NCBI GenBank assembly: GCA_029553845.1
Contig: JAKPKF010000114.1
Span: 1-10,585, forward strand
Direction of reading: 5' to 3'
DNA: 10,585 nt
Source of the DNA: a bacterium
GTDB taxonomy: Bacteria; Patescibacteria; Dojkabacteria; SC72
The notes below the pieces were generated by a model. It had not been told where the DNA came from and searched no databases. It saw only the letters and a program-made list of their open reading frames with translations. Positions 4,981-9,540 of this stretch are shown piece by piece (positions within the stretch are counted from its first letter, which is position 1; each line of letters opens with the position of its first letter). Position numbers and translations under genes: made by a program.

Positions 4981-5481
4981 AAAATTAGGTTTGATATTTG
5001 GGTAGTAGTGTTTGATTGTTTCTTTCACATAATGCGATAGTGGCTTGTATTCTGTATAGTTGTTGGTTAGTTTTTCTATTTCTTCGTGTCTTTTAAGCCT
5101 TTTATCTTCTATTATTTCCCTTTGTTGTTTATCTAGTAGGTTATATCCTAGAGCATAATCGCAGTCTTCCTCAAAAAATACCATTTCCTTGTTTCCATCA
5201 TTACTGTAAAAGCTACAACTAGCCTCTTTATACTCCTTTGTGTTTGTGATAGTTCCCCTGTCGGCATATATAATAAATCCTCCGTGTCCTTCACAATCTA
5301 TATCAAAGACTGCAATTTGCTTTTCTAAGTCATAGAATTGAAACCGTATGCTGTTTATATTTCCCCAATAATCTTTTGGCTTTAATTGTTTTGCTTTGTT
5401 CTCTAAGTATTCCCCTAGAAACTGCCCTCCTGTTCCTATTACTTCTACATATTCATTTGTGAGAAATCTTGTTGTTTCCAT
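4978..5481 (-). CDS. Hypothetical phage protein with GHGG and EEDCDYA motifs, 167 aa
   Basis: Starts METTRFLTNEYVEVIGTGGQ. Residues about 54-112 contain FDIDCEGHGGFIIYADR and then MVFFEEDCDYALGYNLL. The combination of an HGG strand with a later (Y/F)EEDCxxA segment resembles a domain I recall in uncharacterised phage and plasmid proteins (possibly DUF7007), but I cannot confirm this. The C-terminal third is a charged helix. TAAATT lies 14 nt before ATG, and an 11-mer copy (5521-5531) plus an upstream terminator make it the first gene of its unit. Function unknown. Confidence 0.75.
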   Translation of the reverse strand: METTRFLTNEYVEVIGTGGQFLGEYLENKAKQLKPKDYWGNINSIRFQFYDLEKQIAVFDIDCEGHGGFIIYADRGTITNTKEYKEASCSFYSNDGNKEMVFFEEDCDYALGYNLLDKQQREIIEDKRLKRHEEIEKLTNNYTEYKPLSHYVKETIKHYYPNIKPNF

Positions 5482-5520
5482 TTTATTATTTACTTAATTT
5501 ATATATGCAAGTATTCTTTT

Positions 5521-5531
5521 GATAGTGGATT
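5521..5531 (-). promoter_or_regulatory. 11-mer motif with flanking inverted repeat
   Basis: AATCCACTATC on the minus strand, 15 nt before TATATAAATT. It sits between GCAAGT (5543-5538) and ACTTGC (5512-5507), a 6-bp inverted repeat that could place the motif in a hairpin loop. It lies between the terminator at 5557 and the ATG at 5481. Confidence 0.5.
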
Positions 5532-5556
5532 TTATTGACTTGCTTTTTCTAAAATC

Positions 5557-5583
5557 GGGGGAAAAGAAAAAATCTTCTCCCCC
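5557..5583 (-). terminator. Rho-independent terminator, minus strand
   Basis: On the minus strand: an 11-bp stem GGGGGAGAAGA/TCTTTTCCCCC with a T5 loop, followed by GATTTTAG. A G-U pair forms only on the minus strand. It ends the 5592-6054 unit 8 nt after the last stop codon. Confidence 0.8.
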
Positions 5584-5591
5584 TTGTGTTT

Positions 5592-5888
5592 CTATTCCTT
5601 GTACTTTCCAAATTTGGCGAAATAAGTGATGTCTTCCTCATTGTCCCATCTGAAGCCCTTGTAATCGCTTTTAACAACTTTTCCATATATCGCAGTCGAT
5701 GGGAAGTATTCAAAACCCATCTCCTTCAAGTCTGCCTCTGCATATTGATAGCCCGTACCATATAGCCCTTTTGTCCTAAATGTTCCGATATTATTCCCTC
5801 TAATAACAATCCAAGTAAAAAATTCATCACTACAGCCATATACTCCAGAGCTGTATCCTGTCTTTATATATGTATATAATTTTTTCAT
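5592..5888 (-). CDS. Hypothetical phage protein rich in Tyr and Gly, 98 aa
   Basis: Starts MKKLYTYIKTGYSSGVYGCS. Conserved-looking pieces are TGYSSGVYGCSDEFFTWIV (10-28), GLYGTGYQYAEADLKEMGF (41-59) and KGFRWDNEED (77-86). This style is found in small uncharacterised phage proteins; I cannot name a family. A mixed beta/alpha fold is likely and there is no membrane segment. The ATG lies 19 nt after the stop of the 48-aa gene, so the two probably form one unit from the promoter at 6113-6140 to the terminator at 5557. No Shine-Dalgarno sequence. Confidence 0.75.
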   Translation of the reverse strand: MKKLYTYIKTGYSSGVYGCSDEFFTWIVIRGNNIGTFRTKGLYGTGYQYAEADLKEMGFEYFPSTAIYGKVVKSDYKGFRWDNEEDITYFAKFGKYKE

Positions 5889-5907
5889 TGTTTTATATAT
5901 TAAAAAA

Positions 5908-6054
5908 TTAATTGTTTACTATTTGATATCCATTTTCTATTAGCATAATCATTAACTCTAATGAGTCCATAGAGCCTAGCCCTTTGATTGTGGCTTTCTC
6001 CCCGTCCTCGTATGCTTTTATGATATGATTACCCTTCTTGTATAGTGTAAACAT
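5908..6054 (-). CDS. Hypothetical protein, 48 aa
   Basis: Starts MFTLYKKGNHIIKAYEDGEK and ends MLIENGYQIVNN. The pattern is two short strands followed by a helix (SMDSLELMIMLIENGY), a compact small domain. It is the first gene of the unit starting at the promoter 6113-6140, with a leader of about 50 nt containing TAAATT 15 nt before ATG. The promoter, shared leader motif and close spacing to the next gene support it despite its size. Function unknown. Confidence 0.6.
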   Translation of the reverse strand: MFTLYKKGNHIIKAYEDGEKATIKGLGSMDSLELMIMLIENGYQIVNN

Positions 6055-6112
6055 ATTGATATATATAAGAATTTATTTATAGATTGATACTTTTGTATCT
6101 TTCTATGATTAC

Positions 6113-6140
6113 ATTATACATCTTTCACGACCTATGTCAA
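6113..6140 (-). promoter_or_regulatory. Strong sigma70-type promoter, minus strand
   Basis: On the minus strand: TTGACA (6140-6135), 16-nt spacer, TATAAT (6118-6113). Both boxes match consensus. It points at the 48-aa and 98-aa genes and is the outermost promoter found for the left arm. Confidence 0.85.
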
Positions 6141-6231
6141 TACCCTATTTATATATATTTACTATAACATATTAATATATAGGAAGGCTTGTAGTCTTTG
6201 GGTTGTTGTTTGTTTGTGGTTGGTTTGTGCA

Positions 6232-6260
6232 AAATCGCCAAGAAAAAGGGACTCCCCTTG
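6232..6260 (-). terminator. Probable terminator, minus strand
   Basis: On the minus strand: AAGGG-GAGT-CCCTT running into TTTCTTGGCGATTTT. It is a weaker stem than the other two, but it is followed by the same CGATTTT context. It implies a minus-strand transcript starting between about 6260 and 6850, for which no clear gene is visible. Confidence 0.5.
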
Positions 6261-6307
6261 TTTGTGTTTTATTATGAGGAGAATGTAGCGAAAGGGTCTT
6301 AATATAT

Positions 6308-6318
6308 GATAGTTGATT
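6308..6318 (-). promoter_or_regulatory. 11-mer motif variant
   Basis: GATAGTTGATT on the plus strand, the same variant as at 3684-3694, in the gene-poor region. Confidence 0.4.
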
Positions 6319-6412
6319 AGGTGAGCTGGGTTTGACCAATTTCCCGAAAGAAAAGAAAATAATCTCGGTGCCTGTTTTGATTGCCCCCCTACATATATAT
6401 ACACCAATAGAT

Positions 6413-6423
6413 GATAGTTGAAT
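6413..6423 (-). promoter_or_regulatory. 11-mer motif variant
   Basis: GATAGTTGAAT on the plus strand, two differences from the main form. It lies about 100 bp from the copy at 6308. Confidence 0.35.
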
Positions 6424-6628
6424 ATCCTTTTTACTCCTTTTACCGTTCCCGTGTGGGCTTCTTAATATACATCTTTCTAAAATCCTTTATACATCTACAT
6501 TTTAATATATACAATAACATGTCGGAGGTATTCTTGAACAGTCGGGCTAAGATAAGAATGAATGAAATGAATACATAATAGTATGGTAAAGTATGTATCG
6601 GATTAAGTATGAGAATAACGGAGGATTA

Positions 6629-6751
6629 ATGAAAAATATTTATAAATATATTATTACATGGGCGTTCCCGTCGTGTTATGTATTACCGTTAGGGGTAGGG
6701 TATCCACCGTATGGGTATGGTTTATATATATATAGTACCCTGTATAAATAA
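6629..6751 (+). CDS. Possible 40-aa Tyr/Gly-rich peptide
   Basis: The frame starts at ATG with GGAGG 5 nt upstream, one of the best ribosome binding sites in the window. It encodes MKNIYKYIITWAFPSCYVLP and continues as GVGYPPYGYGLYIYSTLYK. It has a short hydrophobic N-terminal segment and a Tyr/Gly/Pro-rich end. The stop is 153 bp before the RHH start. It may be a small secreted or membrane peptide, or a regulatory leader. Low-complexity AT-rich DNA around it makes a chance ORF possible. Confidence 0.35.
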   Translation: MKNIYKYIITWAFPSCYVLPLGVGYPPYGYGLYIYSTLYK

Positions 6752-6837
6752 TTCTTCCTCTCTCTTTAAGACTTATTATAATTTACAGTAGTAAAACATA
6801 GTGGGGGTATAGGTTTTTATAAAAGGTATGTTAGGTA

Positions 6838-6866
6838 TTGTATTTTATATTTTATTATGTTATACA
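6838..6866 (+). promoter_or_regulatory. Possible promoter of the right arm
   Basis: TTGTAT (6838-6843), 17-bp spacer, TATACA (6861-6866). It matches 3 and 4 of 6 consensus bases, so it is weak, but the spacing is ideal and the -10 overlaps the tandem repeat. A second candidate -10, TATAAT at 6777-6782, lacks a good -35. Confidence 0.35.
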
Positions 6867-6898
6867 TAAGTACATACATACATAAGTACATAAGTAAG
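6863..6898. repeat. Four tandem 8-bp repeats, candidate operator
   Basis: TACATAAG at 6863, 6879 and 6887, with TACATACA at 6871, all in register, followed by a half unit TAAG. The array ends 6 bp before the start codon of an RHH regulator. RHH proteins often bind short tandem repeats next to their own gene, so autoregulation is likely. This is inferred. Confidence 0.6.
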
Positions 6899-6904
6899 AT
6901 TATA

Positions 6905-7129
6905 ATGAGATTAAATATAACGATAAGTATAGAGAGTGAGGTGTTGGAGGAATTTGACTCTAGTAGGGGTGAGTTGAGTAGGGGTGATTACATAGCGGAG
7001 TTGTTAAAATGTTCAGAACCATTCAAATCCTCCACCCCAGATAAGAATGTAGTAGAGAGTAGGGAGGTGCCAGAGGATGATAATTGGATAGGTCCTCAGT
7101 TTAAGGATTCTAAGTTAAATAAAAAGTAG
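6905..7129 (+). CDS. Ribbon-helix-helix DNA-binding protein, 74 aa
   Basis: I take the start at 6905, giving MRLNITISIESEVLEEFDSS. An upstream in-frame ATG at 6857 would translate the tandem repeats into a tail unlike the family. Residues 1-35 fit the CopG/Arc-type fold: a beta strand RLNITISI, helix 1 SEVLEEFDSS, a turn with GELSRGD, and helix 2 YIAELLK. Such proteins dimerise and place the paired strands in the DNA major groove. The C-terminal half (36-74) is polar and probably flexible. It heads the right arm and sits next to four tandem 8-bp repeats, so it probably controls this arm or its own promoter. Its exact role (repressor, partition or antitoxin) cannot be decided; no ParA or toxin gene is adjacent. 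Confidence 0.75.
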   Translation: MRLNITISIESEVLEEFDSSRGELSRGDYIAELLKCSEPFKSSTPDKNVVESREVPEDDNWIGPQFKDSKLNKK

Positions 7130-7132
7130 GGT

Positions 7133-7318
7133 ATGAAGGATACATTGTCAGAATTGAAAGAGGTTAAAGTTTACCATGCGGCAACTGACGTAATACTGAA
7201 TTATCATAATAGTGGGGAGAACGCTGCCTTGGAGGCGTTAAAGAGGTTAGAAGAAGTTATAAGGACACCTAAGGAAGAAATTTTGGACAAGGAGGAAGAA
7301 GATGAAGAACAAGAATAG
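7133..7318 (+). CDS. Small acidic protein, 61 aa
   Basis: Starts MKDTLSELKEVKVYHAATDV. It is probably all helical (residues 1-48) with a very acidic tail (DKEEEDEEQE). It starts 3 nt after the RHH stop and overlaps the next gene by 17 nt, so it belongs to the same operon. No family recognised. An acidic partner next to the strongly basic 72-aa protein might suggest interaction, which is speculative. Confidence 0.65.
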   Translation: MKDTLSELKEVKVYHAATDVILNYHNSGENAALEALKRLEEVIRTPKEEILDKEEEDEEQE

Positions 7319-7520
7319 GAAGAGAAAAAGGAATAAGAAGGACAGAGGAAAGCCAAAGGGTTACGCTTGGAGGTATGAGAAGTGGTTTGATGTGAATGAC
7401 GAGTTGGATTATAAGGACAGAAATTTGTTACCTAGGGAGGGTAGTTGGGGTCAGATAATGAGTCCTATTACTGGAATAAAGTACAGGGTAAAGATAGCGA
7501 AGATAAAGAGAGTTCGTTAA
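7302..7520 (+). CDS. Small basic protein, 72 aa
   Basis: Starts MKNKNRKRKRNKKDRGKPKG. The first 20 residues are nearly all basic, suggesting nucleic acid binding. The remainder (YAWRYEKWFDVNDELDYKDR to the basic end KIAKIKRVR) may form a small beta domain. The start has AAGGAGG 6 nt upstream, inside the end of the previous gene. The stop comes 2 nt before the closing helix of the structured RNA at 7523, so this gene and that RNA may share a transcript. Function unknown; binding of the adjacent RNA is possible. Confidence 0.65.
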   Translation: MKNKNRKRKRNKKDRGKPKGYAWRYEKWFDVNDELDYKDRNLLPREGSWGQIMSPITGIKYRVKIAKIKRVR

Positions 7521-7522
7521 CA

Positions 7523-7826
7523 ACAGAGTCGGGGGTGGTCGAACAAGCCGCTATGCACGGCTAAGACACACGGATTTACTGAAAGCTAGAAATAGTGAGT
7601 AGGACTCAGAGAGGCAATCGCTGTATGATGGTTTCGTGGTTGTGGGTCTAAACAAGCAATATACTGATAATATATAGTAGCTATGTAATTAGTGCAGAAG
7701 ACCCAAAGCTTGGTAAGTAACTTCATTTCTTTGCTGGACGAGAGGTAGGACAATCTGGGGAAACCTGGTGAGTCCGAGACTGGGAAAGCGGTAGGTGGAC
7801 GGGCTTACCCCTCCGACTTTGTTTTT
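7523..7826 (+). ncRNA. Candidate structured RNA, about 300 nt
   Basis: A gene-free stretch whose ends pair in a 13-bp helix: 7523-7535 (ACAGAGTCGGGG and one more G) with 7810-7822. Two G-U pairs (G26-U19 and G33-U12, last digits) exist only on the plus strand, which fixes the strand. Inside are AGCCG-N7-CGGCT (7546-7562) with outer GTC/GAC; a hairpin CTA-GAAA-TAG (GNRA loop, 7586-7595) extended by 7575-7580 with 7598-7603; a 7-bp pair TGGGTCT (7643-7649) with AGACCCA (7699-7705); and several GGAC/GTCC options at 7736-7800. AAGCC (7545-7549) could also pair with GGCTT (7802-7806), a possible switch. GTTTTT follows the closing helix like a terminator tail. I do not recognise it as tRNA, tmRNA, RNase P, SRP RNA, group I/II intron or a named riboswitch. 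Confidence 0.65.
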
Positions 7827-7828
7827 AA

Positions 7829-7858
7829 TGGGCAATAGTGTATATTGGGGTATATAAT
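7829..7858 (+). promoter_or_regulatory. Possible promoter after the structured RNA
   Basis: TGGGCA (7829-7834), 18-bp spacer, TATAAT (7853-7858). The perfect -10 lies 16 nt before the ATG at 7875. It could restart transcription of the resolvase and packaging genes after the RNA. Confidence 0.35.
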
Positions 7859-7874
7859 TTTAGAACACAAAATT

Positions 7875-8024
7875 ATGAAGATAGTAAAAGAGAAGGGCAA
7901 GTGGTTACTTTATAGTGATGATGACAAGAAGGTTATCGGGAGGTTTGGTAGAAAGGATATAGCGGAAGCATACAGGAGTGAACTAAAAAAGGAAGACAAG
8001 AAGTCTTCAAAGAAAGAAAAGTAG
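7875..8024 (+). CDS. Small lysine-rich protein, 49 aa
   Basis: Encodes MKIVKEKGKWLLYSDDDKKV, then IGRFGRKDIAEAYRSELKK and a lysine-rich tail. The first 37 residues read as strand-turn-strand-helix (KWLLYSDDDKKVIGRFGRKDIAEAYR), a compact pattern like small phage proteins with a trailing amphipathic helix. It has no Shine-Dalgarno sequence. A candidate promoter lies just upstream and RusA starts 33 nt downstream. No family named. Confidence 0.6.
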   Translation: MKIVKEKGKWLLYSDDDKKVIGRFGRKDIAEAYRSELKKEDKKSSKKEK

Positions 8025-8057
8025 AGATACTAATACTTACATAACAAAAGGAGTACT

Positions 8058-8420
8058 ATGGTTTTTTATACTAAACCTGTCCCAAAACCAAGGATGACAC
8101 GCTCAGACAAATGGAAGAAGAGAGATTGTGTAGTTAATTACTACGAGTTCAAGGACGCAATACAACTTCAAGCAAAGTTAGAAAATTTTGAATTACCCGA
8201 TTCGTTTCGGGTTGTTTTTGCTATACCGTTTCCACGAAGTTACGGTAAGGGTAAAAGAGAGAAGATGCTGGGGCAGCCTCATCAGATTAAACCTGACATA
8301 GACAATTACATAAAGGCTTTAATGGACTGTTTGAAGGACAGTGATGCTGACGTTTGGCACGTGGATGCTCAGAAGATATGGACAAACGGAGACGGATTTA
8401 TTTCAGTAGAAGAGCTATGA
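8058..8420 (+). CDS. rusA: RusA-type Holliday junction resolvase, 120 aa
   Basis: RusA enzymes are dimeric, Mg-dependent endonucleases that cut four-way DNA junctions. In phages they help remove branches from replicated DNA before packaging. Visible hallmarks are PVPKPRMTR at 7-15, a strand RVVFAIPFPRS (51-61), a basic loop YGKGKREKML and the signature KPDIDNYIKALMD (78-90). D80, D82 and K86 match catalytic positions. D103 in HVDAQKIW matches the third acid; the usual DD pair is VD here, keeping the second D. The length equals that of Escherichia coli RusA. AAAGGAG lies 5 nt before ATG, a good site in a window where they are scarce. The stop overlaps the next start (ATGA). Confidence 0.9.
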   Translation: MVFYTKPVPKPRMTRSDKWKKRDCVVNYYEFKDAIQLQAKLENFELPDSFRVVFAIPFPRSYGKGKREKMLGQPHQIKPDIDNYIKALMDCLKDSDADVWHVDAQKIWTNGDGFISVEEL

Positions 8421-8755
8421 AAATAAAGTGGGCAGATTTTAGAGACAATCCAATGAAGTATTTGGAGGGGGTTAAGGAGGTTAAGGTAGAAAGAGGGGAC
8501 GGTAGTTATTTTAGGGTAAGACACTATAGCCCGTACGCAGAAGACGGTGGTCACAAGATAAAAGGTCCTAGGAAGTATCCTAATGCTAAGGTGAAGAAGG
8601 ACCATAGGTGTAACATATGTGGTAAAACGGAAAGGGTGCTTTGGGTAGTACCATTTGACGCAAGTTATTCGCCAGGTTGGTATTGTTACAAGTGTAGGAG
8701 GGCTAGGGATATAATGGATATTAAGAGGGCGAAGAAGTATAATAAAATTGTATAG
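8417..8755 (+). CDS. Zinc-ribbon-like protein, 112 aa
   Basis: I choose ATG 8417, which overlaps the RusA stop as ATGA; the frame remains open upstream only inside RusA. It starts MKIKWADFRDNPMKYLEGVK. C65-x2-C68 (RCNICGKT) and C90-x2-C93 (WYCYKCRR) make a two-knuckle zinc site, flanked by basic residues (RRARDIMDIKRAKKYNK). A DNA-binding role near replication or packaging is likely. I cannot name a family. It overlaps the longer possible start of the HNH gene. Confidence 0.75.
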   Translation: MKIKWADFRDNPMKYLEGVKEVKVERGDGSYFRVRHYSPYAEDGGHKIKGPRKYPNAKVKKDHRCNICGKTERVLWVVPFDASYSPGWYCYKCRRARDIMDIKRAKKYNKIV

Positions 8756-8780
8756 AAACCAAGGGGCGAAGCGATTGAGT

Positions 8781-9065
8781 ATGGGAAGATTTTTTAAATT
8801 AAAATATTTTAAAACCGATGATATTAATGTTCACGCTTACGATAACAACCATTATGGGAATTGCGTACTTTGTGGCAATTTTTGCTTGCTTCATAGCCAT
8901 CATGTCGTTACTAGAAGCAAAGGGGGCAAAGGAGAAGATACTGTGGGTGTTTGCCCTGCTTGTCATAATTGGGTTCATGCTCATCCTAAGCTGGCAGCTG
9001 CACGAGGTCTTTATTTAAGCGAATATAAGAATGAAAAAAGAATTACTAGAATTACTCCCTACTGA
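8781..9065 (+). CDS. HNH endonuclease, 94 aa
   Basis: Metal-dependent DNA nuclease of the HNH type. The sequence shows C28-x2-C31 (NCVLCG), then HSHHVVTRSKGG (38-49, with catalytic His near 40-41), C58-x2-C61 (VCPAC) and HNWVHAHP (62-69) giving the final N and H. HNH genes beside terminase are known in cos-type phages, where they assist terminase cutting during packaging; that role fits here. The ATG at 8781 is chosen. In-frame TTG starts at 8748 and 8775 are possible, the first overlapping the previous gene. The 3' end overlaps the small terminase by 35 nt. A second frame inside it (8818-9018) encodes a two-segment membrane-like protein. Confidence 0.85.
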   Translation: MGRFFKLKYFKTDDINVHAYDNNHYGNCVLCGNFCLLHSHHVVTRSKGGKGEDTVGVCPACHNWVHAHPKLAAARGLYLSEYKNEKRITRITPY

Positions 9066-9540
9066 ACAAGAACTCTTAAAGCTGAGTGCCAAGGTTAAGA
9101 CAGTCATTACAAGTCGAGACGAGTTGCTTAGACAAATAGGTTCTCTTAAGTTAGAGGAAGTAGGGTTAGAGGAAAAGATGGTCTATGTACTAGGTCTGAT
9201 TAGTTTAGGTTTTGACCCTGTACGTGCTAGAAAAAGATTAGAGGTACCTTACAGTCATTTCTATATTTGGCAACAAGACCCAAGGCACCAGGCGATGTTA
9301 GAGAGTGCAGAGGCTAGAGGTGAATTGGTGTTAGAGGAAAAGGTGTTGGCTGGAGCAGAGAAAGACCCAGAGCTAGCGCTTAGAGTGCTTAAAGAAAAGC
9401 AGAGGGTTAGAGAGAAGAAGGAAGACGTGGAGATAGAAAAGACTAAGACTGTATGGGAGATAATGCAAAAGAGTGGTAAGGAAAGGGGTATAGAAAATGA
9501 GCCAGTAGATGGACAATTAATTGACGATGTACTCAAATAA
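9031..9540 (+). CDS. terS: Terminase small subunit, 169 aa
   Basis: The small terminase binds the packaging start site on phage DNA and directs the large subunit there. Residues 50-90 (MVYVLGLISLGFDPVRARKR and onwards) form a helix-turn-helix with the typical pattern of a GF/AxxxxxARKRLxVPxxxFxxWxxDPxHxxML element. The N-terminal 45 residues are helical, and residues 91-135 form a charged helical oligomerisation region. The tail binds the partner. Length fits the family. It overlaps the end of the HNH gene, and its TAA overlaps the large subunit ATG (TAATG). Identification rests on the motif plus position. Confidence 0.85.
   Translation: MKKELLELLPTEQELLKLSAKVKTVITSRDELLRQIGSLKLEEVGLEEKMVYVLGLISLGFDPVRARKRLEVPYSHFYIWQQDPRHQAMLESAEARGELVLEEKVLAGAEKDPELALRVLKEKQRVREKKEDVEIEKTKTVWEIMQKSGKERGIENEPVDGQLIDDVLK

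Larger units (their letters stand above)
6055..6904. other. Gene-poor region between the divergent arms
   Basis: About 850 bp, very AT-rich, with no long convincing gene. It holds the promoter at 6113-6140, a minus-strand terminator (6232-6260), two variants of the 11-mer (6308-6318, 6413-6423), a small plus-strand ORF with a good ribosome binding site (6629-6751) and the tandem 8-bp repeats before the RHH gene. The words CGTTCCCGT recur at about 6445 and 6663. The minus-strand frame 6162-6407 starts with TTG, runs through the terminator and has random-looking composition, so I do not call it. The region could serve as a switch or a replication origin, but no origin motif is recognised. Confidence 0.6.

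Noticed and set aside
6162..6407. Minus-strand 81-codon frame
   Set aside because: It begins at TTG without ribosome binding site, runs through the terminator hairpin at 6232-6260, and has composition unlike the real proteins.
7740..7800. Cobalamin riboswitch-like words (GGGGAAACCTGGTGAGTCCGA)
   Set aside because: Some resemblance to the conserved core, but the B12 box and the flanking helices are missing, and the downstream gene has no link to cobalamin.
8354..8416. N-terminal extension of the Zn-ribbon protein into RusA
   Set aside because: Needs a TTG start inside RusA; the ATGA overlap at 8417 is the usual coupled start.
9261..9536. Minus-strand frame opposite the small terminase
   Set aside because: Serine-rich antisense shadow of a conserved gene.
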